A stretch of 6,428 bases of DNA, from positions 1-6,428 of the forward strand of contig DDXG01000340.1 in NCBI GenBank assembly GCA_002347125.1, read 5' to 3'. Source of the stretch: Phycisphaerales bacterium UBA2266 (GTDB lineage Bacteria; Planctomycetota; Phycisphaerae; Sedimentisphaerales; Anaerobacaceae). Position 1 is the first letter of the stretch; the number at the start of each line of letters is the position of its first letter. The notes beneath the pieces are model-generated. The model searched no databases, had not been told where the DNA came from, and worked only from the letters and a program-made list of their open reading frames with translations. Below are positions 5,105 through 6,428 of this stretch, in pieces. A program made the position numbers and the translations under genes.

Positions 5105-6428
5105 TCACCGCCCTCCGGGCGTTTCACCCAGGTAGTACCCTGTGTGCGCCGGCTGATTGTACGCCACGTTCTGCCAGGCGATGCCCAGCCGATAGACCGC
5201 ATCGTGCATCAACGTCACCCGCCGATGTTCCGTCTCGACTGGCGTGGAGAAGACTCGCAGTTCGCGCCCGTCCCGCGTCCGCCAGACGACCTCCTCACGC
5301 CAGTCTCCCAGAATATCGGCGCACAGACAGGGATTGGCCTTCGTGCCGTTGTTCGTGACGCAATCGTACGCGCCGCCGTCGAGCAGCCGCCGCGTCGTAC
5401 CCGCCGCGTAGTCCCACTTGCCGATGTACGCCCCACCCCGCCCGCCGTCGAGCAACTCGCGGAGCAGGTCGCCATCCCACCAGATGCCCATATTGCAGGA
5501 GTTGGGTCTGGCGGGGGAAATACGTTCGCCCCGGCAACTGTAGAGCCCGTCTGAGTTGTTCGCCCAGCACTCATAGCCTTCATATCGTGGGTCGATATCC
5601 ATCGCCAACCCGCGCCCTGGGTCACGTAGCGGCAGGCCCCAGAGGACCTTGCCCGTGGCCGCATCCCGCAGGTTCGCCCCGTACTCGTGTCGGGGCCGTT
5701 CGTGAATGGCCCAGACCTCCAGCCCCGGTCGGGACGGATCGATGTCTGCCAGATGCATCGCATCGCCGTGGCCCAGTCCCGTCGAGTACAGGCCCGACCC
5801 CTCGTCATCGATCGCGCAGGCCCCGTAGATGATCTCATCACGCCCATCGCCATCGACGTCCGCCACGCTGAGATTGTGATTGCCCTGCCCGTGGTAGGCT
5901 CGATTGCCGGGCGTGCCGTCGTCGCTGTCAAAGGTCCACAGATGGGTCAGCTTGCCGTCCCGCCAGTTCCACGCCGCCAGCACCGCCCGCGTATAGTAGC
6001 CCCGGCACATGACCAGGCTCGGCCGTCGCCCGTCTAGATACGCCACGCAGGCCAGGAGACGGTCCACTCGGTTGCCGTAATCGTCGCCCCAGCGGGCCAC
6101 ATCCCCCCGAGGCGGGATATAGTCCACCGTCGCCAGCGCCGCCCCCGTCCGCCCGTCAAAAACCGTCAGGTACTCCGGCCCCTCCAGCACATACCCCTGC
6201 CGATTGCGATGGTCCGCCTGCGCATCGCCGATCGTAACCCCAACGCCATCCACGGTCCCATCGGCCGTCTTACAGGCTACCTCCGCCCGCCCATCGCCAT
6301 CCAGGTCATACACCATGAACTGTGTGTAATGCGCCCCCTCGCGAATGTTCCGTCCCAGGTTGATTCGCCAGAGAAACCCACCATCCAGCGTGTAGGCCTC
6401 AAGTATCGGCGGGTCCGTGGTCCCCGCC
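5105..6428 (-). CDS. PL11 rhamnogalacturonan lyase, C-terminal part (cut by right edge)
   Basis: The frame is open from the right edge to a TGA at 5107-5105, giving 440 residues of the C-terminal part; the Met at 6316 is internal, because the family sequence continues upstream of it. PL11 enzymes cut the rhamnose-galacturonate backbone of RG-I by beta-elimination, using a calcium-dependent eight-bladed propeller. Visible hallmarks (counting from the first visible codon) are ILEAYTLDG and RINLGRNIREGAHYTQFMVY (about 8-40), DLDGDGRAEVACKTADGT, ADVDGDGRDEI, GHGDAMHLADIDPSRPGLEV, NGTKANPCLCADILGDWREE, and the terminal YRLGIAWQNVAYNQPAHTGY. The DxDGDG repeats fit calcium sites. Family members are about 600 residues, so roughly 150-190 residues, including any signal peptide, lie outside. 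Whether it acts as endo- or exo-lyase (YesW or YesX type) cannot be told. Codons again often end in G. The C-terminus is intact, with no frameshift seen. Confidence 0.95.
   Translation of the reverse strand, partial: AGTTDPPILEAYTLDGGFLWRINLGRNIREGAHYTQFMVYDLDGDGRAEVACKTADGTVDGVGVTIGDAQADHRNRQGYVLEGPEYLTVFDGRTGAALATVDYIPPRGDVARWGDDYGNRVDRLLACVAYLDGRRPSLVMCRGYYTRAVLAAWNWRDGKLTHLWTFDSDDGTPGNRAYHGQGNHNLSVADVDGDGRDEIIYGACAIDDEGSGLYSTGLGHGDAMHLADIDPSRPGLEVWAIHERPRHEYGANLRDAATGKVLWGLPLRDPGRGLAMDIDPRYEGYECWANNSDGLYSCRGERISPARPNSCNMGIWWDGDLLRELLDGGRGGAYIGKWDYAAGTTRRLLDGGAYDCVTNNGTKANPCLCADILGDWREEVVWRTRDGRELRVFSTPVETEHRRVTLMHDAVYRLGIAWQNVAYNQPAHTGYYLGETPGGR
5109..5124 (+). terminator. Weak terminator-like hairpin after the ThuA-like gene
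   Basis: CGCCC (5109-5113) pairs with GGGCG (5117-5121) around a 3-base loop and is followed by TTT. It sits 34 bases after the ThuA-like stop, inside the last codons of the convergent PL11 gene. The stem is short and the T-tract minimal, so it could serve the plus-strand transcript or be an accident of GC-rich coding. Confidence 0.25.

Noticed and set aside
1..6428. CRISPR arrays, tRNA or rRNA genes, insertion sequences, toxin-antitoxin or defence genes.
   Set aside because: No regularly spaced direct repeats, no tRNA-like cloverleaf and no transposase or defence-family protein were seen on either strand.

Overview
This window is part of a carbohydrate-utilisation locus, most probably for pectin rhamnogalacturonan I (RG-I), from a GC-rich Gram-negative bacterium. 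I infer Planctomycetota (Phycisphaerae-like) or another PVC-group lineage. The reasons are exported enzymes with Sec-type signal peptides, an outer-membrane beta-barrel, a sodium:solute symporter and a secreted ThuA-like protein, with no SusC/SusD pair as Bacteroidota would use. The phylum is inference; there is no rRNA or other marker gene in the window.

Layout from left to right. 1-1091 (minus): N-terminal 363 residues of a secreted GH106-type alpha-L-rhamnosidase, cut by the left edge. 1092-1402: a gene-poor gap with two interspersed-repeat-like elements (1211-1235 and 1249-1335). 1403-2173 (minus): a small outer-membrane beta-barrel resembling the TorF-type putative porins (Gcw_chp, TIGR02001). 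2227-3846 (minus): a sodium:solute symporter, 53 bases upstream of the barrel gene and probably co-transcribed with it. 3847-4339: a 493-base divergent regulatory gap. On the symporter side it holds a strong intrinsic-terminator-like hairpin just before the ribosome binding site, plus an upstream segment that could pair with it as an antiterminator. On the other side it holds a plausible promoter for the rightward gene. 4340-5074 (plus): a secreted ThuA-like protein. 5105-6428 (minus): the C-terminal 440 residues of a PL11 rhamnogalacturonan lyase, convergent with the ThuA-like gene and cut by the right edge.

How the parts could work together (inference). The exported PL11 lyase cuts the RG-I backbone and the exported GH106 enzyme removes L-rhamnose. 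The barrel would let oligosaccharides cross the outer membrane and the symporter would bring sugars into the cytoplasm. The ThuA-like protein is a common neighbour of glycan genes, but I cannot assign its reaction. No transcription factor or intracellular rhamnose/galacturonate pathway gene lies in the window. The observations most worth checking are the candidate attenuator in front of the symporter, the altered GH106 motif, the repeat element at 1249-1335, and a codon-usage contrast between the two RG-I enzymes and the ThuA-like gene.
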